The notes below the pieces were generated by a model. The model was not told where the DNA came from, made no database searches, and saw only the letters and a program-made list of their open reading frames with translations. Shown piece after piece: positions 35,844-44,297 of a stretch of 64,000 bases of DNA (positions are counted from its first letter, which is position 1; each line of letters opens with the position of its first letter). The position numbers were made by a program, and so were the translations under genes. The DNA lies in contig NZ_CP113064.1 in NCBI RefSeq assembly GCF_026625805.1, positions 1,922,001-1,986,000 on the forward strand, in the 5' to 3' direction. This DNA is from Brevundimonas sp. SL130 (GTDB lineage Bacteria; Pseudomonadota; Alphaproteobacteria; Caulobacterales; Caulobacteraceae).

Positions 35844-36464
35844 ATGTCCGATCAGTCCGCCCAGGAACCCACCATGGAGGAGATCCTGGCGTCGATTCGC
35901 CGGATCATCTCGGAAGACGATGCACCGGCCGAGACGCCGGCCGCAGCAGCGCCTGCGCCCGAACCGGAACCCGAGCCCGCCCCGGAGCCCGCTGCGGCTG
36001 AGACCATATTTGAAGCGCCGGCTGAGGCTGAGCCCGAAGCGGCCGATGAGGAAGTGCTCGAGCTGACGGAGCTGTACGAGGCGCCGGCGGAAGACGCGCA
36101 GCCCGCAGAGACCATCGGCGATCTCGATATCGTCGAGACCGCGCCCGAGCCCGAGCCCCAGTTCGAGCCCGAACCTGAGCCCGTCGAAGCCGCCGCTGAG
36201 GCGCCCGCGCCGGCCTATGATTCGCTGGTCGGCGAAAGCGCCGCCGCCAGCGCGGCCTCGGCCTTCGCCGGCCTGGCCGCCTCGTTCAAGAAGCCGGAGG
36301 CTCCGGCGTCGGGCGACATGCCGTTCGTCAGCGGCAACACCGTCGAGGCCATGGTCGCCGAGATGCTGCGTCCGCTGCTGAAGGACTGGCTGGACAATAA
36401 TCTGCCCGGCATCGTCCAGGCGGCGGTACAAAAGGAAGTCGAACGCATCGCGCGCAGCGCCTAG
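35844..36464 (+). CDS. popZ: Polar organizing protein PopZ
   Basis: Pole-localised scaffold that tethers the centromere through ParB and recruits cell-cycle regulators in Caulobacterales. The 206 residues show the three known parts. The N-terminal helix [15 protein letters not shown] (about 11-25) binds partners. A long disordered proline/glutamate-rich spacer (about 28-135) holds many EPEP repeats. The C-terminal oligomerisation block includes [18 protein letters not shown] and [16 protein letters not shown]. The spacer is somewhat longer than in Caulobacter crescentus (177 residues in total). valS directly downstream is the conserved neighbour. ATG 35844 is the start. Confidence 0.93.
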   Translation: MSDQSAQEPTMEEILASIRRIISEDDAPAETPAAAAPAPEPEPEPAPEPAAAETIFEAPAEAEPEAADEEVLELTELYEAPAEDAQPAETIGDLDIVETAPEPEPQFEPEPEPVEAAAEAPAPAYDSLVGESAAASAASAFAGLAASFKKPEAPASGDMPFVSGNTVEAMVAEMLRPLLKDWLDNNLPGIVQAAVQKEVERIARSA

Positions 36465-36490
36465 CCCTTCGCTTCACCGCAGACTATCGA

Positions 36491-36518
36491 GGGGCGGCTC
36501 CTGCGGGGGCCGCCCTTT
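36491..36518 (+). terminator. Terminator of popZ
   Basis: GGGCGGC pairs with GCCGCCC over a GC-rich loop and runs into TTTGTC, about 30 bases after the popZ stop and before the valS start. Confidence 0.75.
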
Positions 36519-36567
36519 GTCATTCAAGGCCGTCTCCCGGCCACACGACAACGATCAAAGAAGACCC

Positions 36568-39375
36568 ATGCTCGAGAAGACCTTCGAACCCCAGGCCGCC
36601 GAACCCCGTCTGTACGCCCAGTGGGAAGAGAGCGGCCTGTTCGCGCCGCGCGCCGCTGCGGCCACGGACGGCGCCGCCGACGCCTATTCGATCGTCATTC
36701 CGCCGCCGAACGTGACGGGCAGCCTGCACATCGGCCATGCGCTGAACAATACGCTTCAGGACATTCTGGCCCGGTATCACCGGATGAAGGGCAAGGGGGT
36801 GCTGTGGCTGCCGGGCACGGACCACGCCGGCATCGCCACCCAGATGGTGGTCGAGCGCCAGCTGGCGGCCGCCGGGAACGTCGGGCGGCGCGACATGGGC
36901 CGCGACGCCTTCATCGACAAGGTCTGGGAATGGAAGGCCGAGAGCGGCGGGACCATCGTGCGCCAGCTGCGCCGGCTGGGCGCGTCCTGCGACTGGTCGC
37001 GTGAGCGGTTCACCCTGGACGAGGGGCTGAACGCCGCCGTGCGCAAGGTCTTCGTGCAGCTCCACAAGGAAGGCCTGATCTATCGCGACAAGCGGCTGGT
37101 GAACTGGGATCCGCATTTCCAGACCGCCATCTCGGATCTGGAGGTCGAGCAGCGCGAGGTGGACGGCGCCTATTGGCATTTCGCCTATCCGCTGGCGGAC
37201 GGCGTCACCTACGAACACCCCGTCGCCTTCGACGAGGACGGCAAGGCGACGGAGTGGGAGACGCGCGACTTCATCGTGGTGGCGACGACCCGGCCCGAGA
37301 CCATGCTGGGCGACACCGGCGTGGCGGTTCATCCCGAGGATGAGCGGTATGCGTCGATCGTGGGGAATGATGTCATCCTGCCTATCACTGGCCGTCGCAT
37401 CCCAATCGTCGCGGATGAATATGCTGATCCGACCAAGGGGTCCGGCGCGGTCAAGATCACGCCGGCACATGACTTCAACGACTTCCAAGTCGGCAAGCGT
37501 GCAGGGCTGCGGTCCATCAACATTATGAACTCGTTCGGGCAAATTCTTAGCTCAGCCGATGTGACCTACCGCGAAATCCCCGGCACCGATGCGCTGGATT
37601 ACGGTTCAGAGCTGTTCCTGATCGAAAACGAAATCCCGCGCGACCTTCAGGGCCTCGACCGCTTCGCCGCGCGAAAGGCCATCGTCGCTCGGGCCGAAGA
37701 AGAGGGCTGGCTGCGCGAGATCGAGAAGACCAAGCACGTCGTGCCGCACGGCGACCGCTCCGGCGTGGTCATCGAACCGTGGCTGACGGACCAGTGGTAC
37801 GTCGACGCCAAGGTCCTGGCCCAGCCCGCGCTGAAGGCGGTGGAGCAGGGCGACACGGTGTTTGAGCCGAAGTCGTACGAGAAGATCTATTTCGAATGGC
37901 TGAGGAACATCGAGCCCTGGTGCATCAGCCGCCAGCTGTGGTGGGGCCACCGCATCCCGGCCTGGTATGGCCCGAACGGCGAGATCTATGTCGCGGAGAC
38001 CGAAGAAGACGCCCGCGAACTGGCGATGGCGGACTATGATTCCGAGGTCGCCCTGACCCAGGACGAAGACGTGCTGGACACTTGGTTCAGCTCGGCCCTG
38101 TGGCCGTTCTCGACCATGGGCTGGCCCGAGAAGACCGAGGATCTGGAGCGGTTCTATCCGACCAGCGACCTAGTCACAGCGGCGGACATCATCTTCTTCT
38201 GGGTCGCCCGGATGATGATGATGGGCCAGCACTTCATGGGCGAGGTCCCGTTCAAACGGGTCATCATCAACGGCCTGGTCCGCGACGAGAAGGGCCAGAA
38301 GATGAGCAAGTCCAAGGGGAACGTCATCGACCCCTTGGGCATCATCGACGAACTGGGCGCCGATCCGCTGCGCTTCACCATGGCCATCCTGTCGGGTACG
38401 CGCGACATCAAGCTGTCGAAACAGCGGATCGAGGGATACCGCAACTTCGGCACCAAGCTGTGGAACGCCGCGCGCTTCAGCCAGATGAACGAGGCGCAGC
38501 GCGTCGAGGGCTTCGATCCCGCGACGGTCGAACAGACGATCAACCGCTGGATCCGCGGCGAACTGACCAAGGCCGAGCGGGCCGTGTCCGAGGCCATCGA
38601 GGGCGGGCGGTTCGACGATGCGGCGGGGGCGCTGTATCGGTTCGTCTGGAATGTCTTCTGCGACTGGTATCTGGAACTGGCCAAGCCGGTGTTCAACGGC
38701 GCCGATGAGGCCGCCAAGGCCGAGACGCGGGCCATGACCGCCTGGACCCTGGACCAGACGCTGAAGCTGCTGCACCCGGTCATGCCCTTCATCACCGAAG
38801 AACTGTGGGCCGAGCTGGGCAAGGAAGGTCCGGCGCGGGAGAGCCTGCTGATCGGCGCCGAATGGCCGGTGCTGCCGGACGGCTTCATCGATGCCTCGGC
38901 CGAGGCCGAGATCGGCTGGCTGGTCGATCTGGTCGGTGAAATCCGGGGTCTGCGGGCCGAGATGAACGTGCCGCCGGCGGCCAAGCCGCCGCTGGCTTTC
39001 GTTGCGCCCGACGTCGTGACGGCCGAGCGGATCGCGCGCCATCGCGACCTGATCCTGACCTTGGGTCGGGTGTCCGAGGTCGGATCGGCGGAGGCCGCGC
39101 CGACCGGGGCCGTGACCTTCGTTTCCGGTGGATCGACGGTCGCCCTGTCGCTGGCCGGGATCATCGATCTGACCGCCGAACGGGCGCGGTTGGAGAAGGA
39201 GATCGCCGTCTTCGAAAGCGATATCGGCCATGTGAACAAGAAGCTGGGCAATCCCAATTTCGTGTCGCGGGCCGCGCCGGAAGTGGTCGATGAACAGCGG
39301 GCCAAACTGGCCGAGGCCGAGGCGGGCAAGGTCAAGTTGCAGGCGGCGCTGGCGCGGCTGAGCGAGATCGGATGA
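36568..39375 (+). CDS. valS: Valyl-tRNA synthetase
   Basis: Class I aminoacyl-tRNA synthetase of 935 residues that charges tRNA-Val. HIGH motif in [17 protein letters not shown] (about 45-60), KMSKS in [10 protein letters not shown] (about 586), an editing (CP1) domain in between, an anticodon-binding helical domain, and a C-terminal coiled coil ([16 protein letters not shown]). Within the editing domain, bases about 37330-37660 use noticeably more A/T-ending codons (CCA, ATT, CTT, TCA, AAT) than the rest. The protein there contains a segment [18 protein letters not shown] that I do not recognise from other ValRS. The stop overlaps tlyA (ATGA). Confidence 0.96.
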   Translation: MLEKTFEPQAAEPRLYAQWEESGLFAPRAAAATDGAADAYSIVIPPPNVTGSLHIGHALNNTLQDILARYHRMKGKGVLWLPGTDHAGIATQMVVERQLAAAGNVGRRDMGRDAFIDKVWEWKAESGGTIVRQLRRLGASCDWSRERFTLDEGLNAAVRKVFVQLHKEGLIYRDKRLVNWDPHFQTAISDLEVEQREVDGAYWHFAYPLADGVTYEHPVAFDEDGKATEWETRDFIVVATTRPETMLGDTGVAVHPEDERYASIVGNDVILPITGRRIPIVADEYADPTKGSGAVKITPAHDFNDFQVGKRAGLRSINIMNSFGQILSSADVTYREIPGTDALDYGSELFLIENEIPRDLQGLDRFAARKAIVARAEEEGWLREIEKTKHVVPHGDRSGVVIEPWLTDQWYVDAKVLAQPALKAVEQGDTVFEPKSYEKIYFEWLRNIEPWCISRQLWWGHRIPAWYGPNGEIYVAETEEDARELAMADYDSEVALTQDEDVLDTWFSSALWPFSTMGWPEKTEDLERFYPTSDLVTAADIIFFWVARMMMMGQHFMGEVPFKRVIINGLVRDEKGQKMSKSKGNVIDPLGIIDELGADPLRFTMAILSGTRDIKLSKQRIEGYRNFGTKLWNAARFSQMNEAQRVEGFDPATVEQTINRWIRGELTKAERAVSEAIEGGRFDDAAGALYRFVWNVFCDWYLELAKPVFNGADEAAKAETRAMTAWTLDQTLKLLHPVMPFITEELWAELGKEGPARESLLIGAEWPVLPDGFIDASAEAEIGWLVDLVGEIRGLRAEMNVPPAAKPPLAFVAPDVVTAERIARHRDLILTLGRVSEVGSAEAAPTGAVTFVSGGSTVALSLAGIIDLTAERARLEKEIAVFESDIGHVNKKLGNPNFVSRAAPEVVDEQRAKLAEAEAGKVKLQAALARLSEIG

Positions 39376-40097
39376 GGCTGGACCAGCTTCTGGTCACGCG
39401 CGGCCTGGCGGAAAGCCGGGCCAGGGCGAAGGCGGCCATCGAGGCCGGCGGCGTCACCGTGGACGGGGCGCCGGCCAAGTCCGGGTCTCAGACCGTCGGC
39501 GCGAACGCCGCCATCGGCTATATTGACGCCCACCGCTGGGTCGGGCGTGGGGCGTTGAAGCTGGACCACGCCCTGACCGTCTGGCCCGTGGCCGTCGAAG
39601 GACGGGTGGTGCTGGACGTCGGGGCGTCCACCGGCGGCTTCACCGAGGTCTGTCTGGATCGCGGCGCGGCCAAGGTGTTCGCGGTCGATGTCGGCTTCGG
39701 CCAGATGCACGACCGGGTCGCAGCCGACCCTCGGGTGGTCAATCTGGAGCGCACGGATGCGCGCGACCTGACGCCGGAACTGATCCCGGAGGCGCCGGCG
39801 CTGGTCGTGTGCGACGCGAGTTTCATCAGCCTGATCAAGGTTCTGCCCGCTGCGCTGGATCTGGCGACAGCGGGGGCGGACCTGATCACCCTGATCAAGC
39901 CGCAGTTCGAGGCCGATGGGCCCGGCGGCGGCAAGAAGGGTGTGATCAAGGATCCGGCCGCCCATGCCGCCGCTGTGGAGCGTGTTCGGGACTGGCTGGA
40001 GGCGATGGGCTGGGCCGTGCAGGCCACGACCGAGAGCCCCATCACCGGCGGCGACGGGAACGTCGAGTTCCTGCTCTGGGCCAAGAAGCCAGACTAA
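39372..40097 (+). CDS. tlyA: TlyA-family rRNA 2'-O-methyltransferase
   Basis: S4-domain plus FtsJ-like methyltransferase, 241 residues. The N-terminal S4 RNA-binding domain reads [20 protein letters not shown]. The SAM motif is [21 protein letters not shown] (about residues 78-98), followed by [12 protein letters not shown] and LIKPQFEA, which carry the catalytic lysine/aspartate set. Mycobacterial TlyA methylates 16S and 23S rRNA and sets capreomycin sensitivity; names such as hemolysin A are historical. Translationally coupled to valS. A hairpin at 40168 ends the transcript. Confidence 0.9.
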   Translation: MRLDQLLVTRGLAESRARAKAAIEAGGVTVDGAPAKSGSQTVGANAAIGYIDAHRWVGRGALKLDHALTVWPVAVEGRVVLDVGASTGGFTEVCLDRGAAKVFAVDVGFGQMHDRVAADPRVVNLERTDARDLTPELIPEAPALVVCDASFISLIKVLPAALDLATAGADLITLIKPQFEADGPGGGKKGVIKDPAAHAAAVERVRDWLEAMGWAVQATTESPITGGDGNVEFLLWAKKPD

Positions 40098-40124
40098 ACG
40101 CCCGATACCCCCTCAAATAACGGG

Positions 40125-40150
40125 CTCAAGTAGCGCGAAGCGCGATAGCC
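40125..40150 (+). repeat. REP-like repeat, copy A
   Basis: CTCAAGTAGCGC-GAA-GCGCGATAGCC, with an internal GCGC/GCGC palindrome. An inverted near-copy lies at 41027-41053 (three-base difference in the centre), on the other side of the glycine-zipper gene. Confidence 0.7.
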
Positions 40151-40167
40151 CCTCAAACAATGAGAAA

Positions 40168-40193
40168 CCGCCGGAGGACAAGTCCTCCGGCGG
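40168..40193. terminator. Bidirectional terminator between tlyA and the glycine-zipper gene
   Basis: Perfect 12-bp stem CCGCCGGAGGAC / GTCCTCCGGCGG closing on a two-base AA loop. It lies between two convergent genes. T runs are lacking, so strength rests on the stem. Confidence 0.75.
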
Positions 40194-40231
40194 CTCCCGT
40201 CACGTCGTCGATCTGACAGGGGGGCTGAAAA

Positions 40232-40864
40232 TTAATCGACGACGCGATAGCGGCCGTACTGGTCGGGGCAGGTGCGGACGTAGCGGGTGTCCGTGCGACC
40301 ATCGGGCAGACGGATCTGGCTTTCGGCCAGGCGGCATCCGTCTGAATTCTGATAGGAGTCGACCGGGCGAGAGCGGTCGTCGTGATCGTCGTCGCCATTG
40401 TAGGCGTAGTCGTCGCGGCGGTCGTCGTCGCGATAGGCCTGATCGCGGCTGTCGCGGTCGTCATATTCGCCGTAGCCCTGGCTGTAATAGCTGCTGGCGC
40501 CGTAGCTGCTCTGGTAGGTGCGGCAGGCGTCCGAGCTGGAGCGGCCGACCTGTGACCCGATCAACGCGCCGACGACGCCGCCCAGGATACTGCCTTCAGT
40601 GCGGCGACCACGGGCGGCCAGCTGCGAGCCGATGACCGCGCCGGCGCCGCCGCCGACCAGGGCCCCGGCGCCGGTGCGACCCTGGCGTTCGCGGGCGCAG
40701 GGGTCGTAGGCCTGAGAACGGCCGTAGTCGTAGGAGGGGGCGTAGGCGCCGGTGCCGTAGTTCTGGCTGTAGCCGTAGCTCTGAGCCGAGGCGGCCATGG
40801 GCGCGGCGACGGCGCCGAGGGTCAGGGTCGCGACGGCGGCGAGGGACTTGGTGGAGAGACGCAT
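40232..40864 (-). CDS. Glycine-zipper 2TM domain envelope protein
   Basis: Exported protein of 210 residues: the signal peptide ends MAASAQS. A tyrosine/serine-rich stretch precedes a glycine zipper (GAGALVGGGAGAVIGSQLAA and GSILGGVVGALIGSQVG, about residues 65-105), the Rickettsia 17-kDa antigen-type motif thought to sit in a membrane. Then comes an unusual low-complexity acidic region rich in Asp, Tyr and Arg (about 135-170), and a C-terminal folded part with three cysteines (DACRTY, DGCRLAE, RTCPDQYGRYRVVD). Such proteins are envelope-associated, but their function is not established. ATG 40864 is preferred over TTG 40870. Confidence 0.8.
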   Translation of the reverse strand: MRLSTKSLAAVATLTLGAVAAPMAASAQSYGYSQNYGTGAYAPSYDYGRSQAYDPCARERQGRTGAGALVGGGAGAVIGSQLAARGRRTEGSILGGVVGALIGSQVGRSSSDACRTYQSSYGASSYYSQGYGEYDDRDSRDQAYRDDDRRDDYAYNGDDDHDDRSRPVDSYQNSDGCRLAESQIRLPDGRTDTRYVRTCPDQYGRYRVVD

Positions 40865-40995
40865 CTTCAACCCCTTGTGGTCGGACGTTCAGTTATGGGG
40901 CTGAACGGGTGGACCGGCTGTCTGTTGCATCAAGGTTTAGGGCCCCGAAGCTGAACGGCTTTTGAGCGCCCCGTTCATCTTCGTTCATGTTTTGG

Positions 40996-41014
40996 GGGCC
41001 TATCGCGCTTCGCG
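40996..41014 (-). repeat. REP-like repeat, copy C (partial)
   Basis: GGCCTATCGCGCTTCGCGG is the reverse complement of the right part of copy A with a truncated left arm. Confidence 0.55.
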
Positions 41015-41026
41015 GCATCCTTGGTG

Positions 41027-41053
41027 GCCTATCGCGCATAGCGCTACTTGAGG
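41027..41053 (-). repeat. REP-like repeat, copy B
   Basis: On the minus strand this reads CTCAAGTAGCGC-TAT-GCGCGATAGGC, matching copy A apart from its three central bases. Copies A and B form an inverted pair about 0.9 kb apart. Confidence 0.7.
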
Positions 41054-41132
41054 CCGGTTGAGGCCGGCTGGTGTTCGGTCTCTTCTGTCGGCGCGCTTGG
41101 CGGGCGACAGCGGTGGGGCTAGAAGCCCGGCG

Positions 41133-42377
41133 ATGCAGACCTTTACGATCAGCCGCGTCGGCGGACAGGGCGACGGCGTCGCCGAGACGCCGGAGGGGCC
41201 GGTCTTCGCCGGCCTGACCCTGCCGGGGGAGACGGTGCGCGGCCAAGTCGCGGACGGGCGGCTGGAGCAGGTCGAGATCGTCACGGCCAGTCCGGACCGG
41301 ATCGCGCCGGTGTCGCCCCAGTACGGCGACTGCGGCGGGTGCTCGCTGCAACACTGGGCCGACAAGCCCTATCTGGAGTGGAAGCGCGAGCAGGTGCGGC
41401 TGGCCCTGGCGCGCGAGGGGATCGAGACCGAGATCGAGGCGACGGTGGCGAGCCCGGCTGGGACGCGGCGGCGGGTGGCCCTGCACGCGCGCCGGACCCA
41501 GGACGGCCGGGTGGTGCTGGGCTTCAAGGCGCGGCGGTCGTGGCGGCTGGTCGAGGTGCGGGAGTGCCCGGTGGCCGATCCCCGGATCATCCGCGCCATC
41601 CCGGCCCTGACCGAAGTGGCGGCGGCCTTTCTGGAGCATCCGAAGTCGGCGCCGACCCTGCACGTGACCTGGACCCTGTCAGGGCTGGACGTGGATGTGA
41701 CGGGCGTGGAGCGGCGCTCGGGCGGCGGACTGTCGGCCGACGCCCAGATGCGGGCCATTGCGGCGGCGCACCGGGCCGATCTGGCGCGGCTGAGCCTGGC
41801 CGGCGACACCCTGGTGATGGCGCGTCAGCCGAAGATCGGCTTCGGCCCCGCCACCGTGCCCCTGCCGCCGGGGGGCTTCCTGCAAGCCGTGCCCCAGGCC
41901 GAGGCGGCCATGGTGGAGCGGGCCGTGGCGGCGGTGAAGGGGGCCAAGAAGATCGCCGACCTGTTCTGCGGCGCCGGGACCTTCACCTTCCCGCTGGCGA
42001 CCGTCGCGCCGGTGATCGCGGCGGATGCGTCCAAGGCGGGGATCGAGGCGCTGAAGGCGGGCGTGGGCTCGGCCAAGGGGATGAAGGCGATCACGGCCGA
42101 GGCGCGCGACCTGTTCCGGCGGCCCCTGACCCCCTATGACCTGAAGGGGTGCGACGCCGTCGTGTTCGACCCGCCGCGCGCCGGGGCCATCGACCAGACG
42201 GCCCAGATCGCCGGGACCAAAGCCGCTGTCGTGGTCGGGGTGTCGTGTAATCCCCAGACCTTTGCGCGGGATGCGCGGGTGCTGATCGACGCCGGGTTCC
42301 GGCTGGAGCGGGTCACGCCGGTGGATCAGTTCCTGTGGTCGGCCCATGTCGAACTTGTCAGTATTTTCAAGCGGTAA
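41133..42377 (+). CDS. RlmD/TrmA-type RNA (uracil-5) methyltransferase
   Basis: SAM-dependent m5U methyltransferase of 414 residues. An N-terminal TRAM-like barrel (residues 1-55) is followed by an iron-sulfur cysteine cluster starting GDCGGCSLQHW (about 69-79) with a further cysteine in RECPVADP. The catalytic domain contains DLFCGAGTFTFPLA, VVFDPPRAGA and GVSCNPQTFARD, whose cysteine is the nucleophile. In E. coli the Fe-S members RlmC and RlmD act on 23S rRNA; the position here is not assigned. Start ATG 41133. Confidence 0.9.
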   Translation: MQTFTISRVGGQGDGVAETPEGPVFAGLTLPGETVRGQVADGRLEQVEIVTASPDRIAPVSPQYGDCGGCSLQHWADKPYLEWKREQVRLALAREGIETEIEATVASPAGTRRRVALHARRTQDGRVVLGFKARRSWRLVEVRECPVADPRIIRAIPALTEVAAAFLEHPKSAPTLHVTWTLSGLDVDVTGVERRSGGGLSADAQMRAIAAAHRADLARLSLAGDTLVMARQPKIGFGPATVPLPPGGFLQAVPQAEAAMVERAVAAVKGAKKIADLFCGAGTFTFPLATVAPVIAADASKAGIEALKAGVGSAKGMKAITAEARDLFRRPLTPYDLKGCDAVVFDPPRAGAIDQTAQIAGTKAAVVVGVSCNPQTFARDARVLIDAGFRLERVTPVDQFLWSAHVELVSIFKR

Positions 42378-42382
42378 GCCCT

Positions 42383-42796
42383 ATGGATGATGAGCTGGAA
42401 GATGGCTTTCTGGGCGAAGACGGGGGCGGGTTCGACGCCGACGACTGGAGCCGGTTGACGCCCTTCGTCGGGGTGGTGGCGACGCTGGACGACGTCCAGG
42501 CGCGGCGGGCCGTCTTCGCCCTGGGCGAGACCGATGATCCGCGCCCCATCGCCATGGACCTGCCCCAGCCGGTGATCTGGTGGGAAGAGGACGGCGAACA
42601 GGCGGCGGTCGCGGTTCAGGCCGAGAGCCATCTGGGGCCGGACGGCGAAGAGATGGAGATCCTGGGCCTGATCCTGCCGGACGGGGAGGGGGCGGTGGCC
42701 CTGATGGAGGACGTCGATCTGGTCGACGACACCGACCCGACCTGGCGGGATCTGGTGACGCGGGCCGTCGATCCGTCGGCGGCGGACGAAGCCTGA
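42383..42796 (+). CDS. Hypothetical acidic protein
   Basis: A 137-residue protein with strong net negative charge (opens MDDELEDGFLGEDGGGFDADDW). There is no signal peptide or membrane segment. Two repeated-looking blocks, VVATLDDVQARRAVFALG and EMEILGLILPDGEGAVALMED, suggest a small alpha/beta fold. It begins 5 bases after the rRNA methyltransferase stop, so they are co-transcribed. I do not recognise a family. Confidence 0.6.
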   Translation: MDDELEDGFLGEDGGGFDADDWSRLTPFVGVVATLDDVQARRAVFALGETDDPRPIAMDLPQPVIWWEEDGEQAAVAVQAESHLGPDGEEMEILGLILPDGEGAVALMEDVDLVDDTDPTWRDLVTRAVDPSAADEA

Positions 42797-42799
42797 GAA

Positions 42800-42896
42800 A
42801 TTGCACACCGGATGAAATCGGGTGCAATCTGTGCAGTTTGCGACAGGTTGCTGTTTTTACTGGGGAAAACTTACCGCTGAAATTGCACTGTGCAAT
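42800..42896. promoter_or_regulatory. Clustered ATTGCAC/GTGCAAT half-sites
   Basis: Four copies of the same 7-bp half-site occur in 97 bases: ATTGCAC at 42800, GTGCAAT at 42822, and a perfect 15-bp palindrome ATTGCAC-T-GTGCAAT at 42882-42896. This lies between the ends of two convergent genes, in 250 bases with no other gene. It could be an operator for an unseen small transcript, or RNA hairpins. No known regulator is assigned. Confidence 0.5.
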
Positions 42897-43043
42897 CTCG
42901 TTCAAATCCGTTCCGTCGCCGTGTCAAAGACCAGGGCTTGATCTTATCACAGCGCCGCAGGGCGCCGGGTTGATTGTCGGATTTACTTTCAAGCGTCTGA
43001 AAAGGCGGCTGATTGTTTTCAGAATTAGGAAACCTGGGCGGCC

Positions 43044-44108
43044 CTAGCCGAACAACTCCAGCTGCGGTCGAGCGTCGGCCGGCACGCGGAACTGGGTTTC
43101 GTCCAGCAGTCGCAACGGCGTATCCAGGCCGTAGCGTTTGACGGCGGCCTTGAAGCGGGCGCCGATCAGTTCGGCGACGGGGCCGGTCCCCTTCATCCGC
43201 TGGGACCAGTCGGCGTCATAGTCCTTGCCCCCGCGCGTCTGGCGGATCAGCGACATGACGCGGGCGGCGCGGTCCGGCCGGGCGTCGGCCAGCCACTCGC
43301 GAAACAGATCCTTGATCTCGAGCGGCAGGCGCAGGGTGACATACATGGCCCGCGTCGCCCCGGCCTTGGCCGCCGCCTCGAGCACCGATTCCAGTTCGTG
43401 GTCGTTCAGGCCGGGAATGACAGGCGCGAAGCCGACGCCGACGGGACATCCCGCGTCGGCGAGGCGGCTGATGGCCTCCAGCCGTTTGGCCGGGGTCGAG
43501 GCGCGAGGCTCCATGGCGCGGGCCAGGCCCCGGTCCAGGGTGGTGATGGAGACGAAGGCCGAGGCCAGGCCGGCCTGGCCCATGGGCCCCAGAATATCGG
43601 CGTCGCGCGCGATCAGCACCGACTTGGTGATGATGCTGAACGGGTGGTTGAACCGCCGCATGACCTCGAGGATCGACCGGGTCGATTTCAGCTCGCGTTC
43701 GACCGGCTGATAGGGGTCGGTATTGCCGCCTATGTGGATGCGTTTGCACCGGTATCGGGGGGCGAGGAAGGCTTGTTCCAGCAGACGCGCCCCCTCGGGC
43801 TTGAAGAAGATCCGGCTCTCGAAATCCAGGCCCGGGGATAGGCCCATCCAGGCATGGGACGGACGGGCGTAACAGTAGATACAGCCATGTTCGCAACCTT
43901 TGTACGGGTTGATGGAGCGGTCGAAGCCGATGTCGGGACTGTCGTTCCGGGCGATGATGGTGCGGGCGTGTTCGGGCGTGAGGGTGGTGCGCAGCGGCGC
44001 GGCCTGGGCGTCGTCGGTCGTCCAGCCGTCGTCGAACGACTCATGCTGCTCGGGCTCGTAACGGCCTGTCGCATTCGAACGCGCGCCTCTTCCCTTGGCG
44101 GATTGCAT
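43044..44108 (-). CDS. Radical SAM protein, PA0069/SplB-like family
   Basis: A 354-residue radical SAM enzyme. The 4Fe-4S motif is CEHGCIYC (Cys72, Cys76, Cys79; CxxxCxxC), followed by YARPSHAWMGL. Later blocks HIGGNTDPYQPVE, SIITKSVLIARD, SITTLDRGLARAMEPRAS and PVIPGLND match the PA0069 family, which is related to but distinct from spore photoproduct lyase. A DNA-repair or tRNA role is often guessed but not shown. Stands alone, divergent from the cytochrome b561-YceI gene. Confidence 0.88.
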   Translation of the reverse strand: MQSAKGRGARSNATGRYEPEQHESFDDGWTTDDAQAAPLRTTLTPEHARTIIARNDSPDIGFDRSINPYKGCEHGCIYCYARPSHAWMGLSPGLDFESRIFFKPEGARLLEQAFLAPRYRCKRIHIGGNTDPYQPVERELKSTRSILEVMRRFNHPFSIITKSVLIARDADILGPMGQAGLASAFVSITTLDRGLARAMEPRASTPAKRLEAISRLADAGCPVGVGFAPVIPGLNDHELESVLEAAAKAGATRAMYVTLRLPLEIKDLFREWLADARPDRAARVMSLIRQTRGGKDYDADWSQRMKGTGPVAELIGARFKAAVKRYGLDTPLRLLDETQFRVPADARPQLELFG

Positions 44109-44297
44109 AAGGGGGAGGATGGATCAGGAAGGAGAACATAGCAAGAACATTTGTGCGGCACGCCCGGCGAGCTGGGCCGGCGCGAACAAACTGATACAGT
44201 TGCTGTTGCTAAGGAGGATTTGTCGGGTGTAGAGGGGCGTAACGTCTTCCCGTGTCGAGAACGCGGGCGGATTGCGTCGCTGATCCGGAGAGTCCCG

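Noticed and set aside
38154..39965. Long minus-strand frame opposite valS and tlyA
   Set aside because: No recognisable domain; the plus strand carries clear ValRS and TlyA motifs across the same bases.
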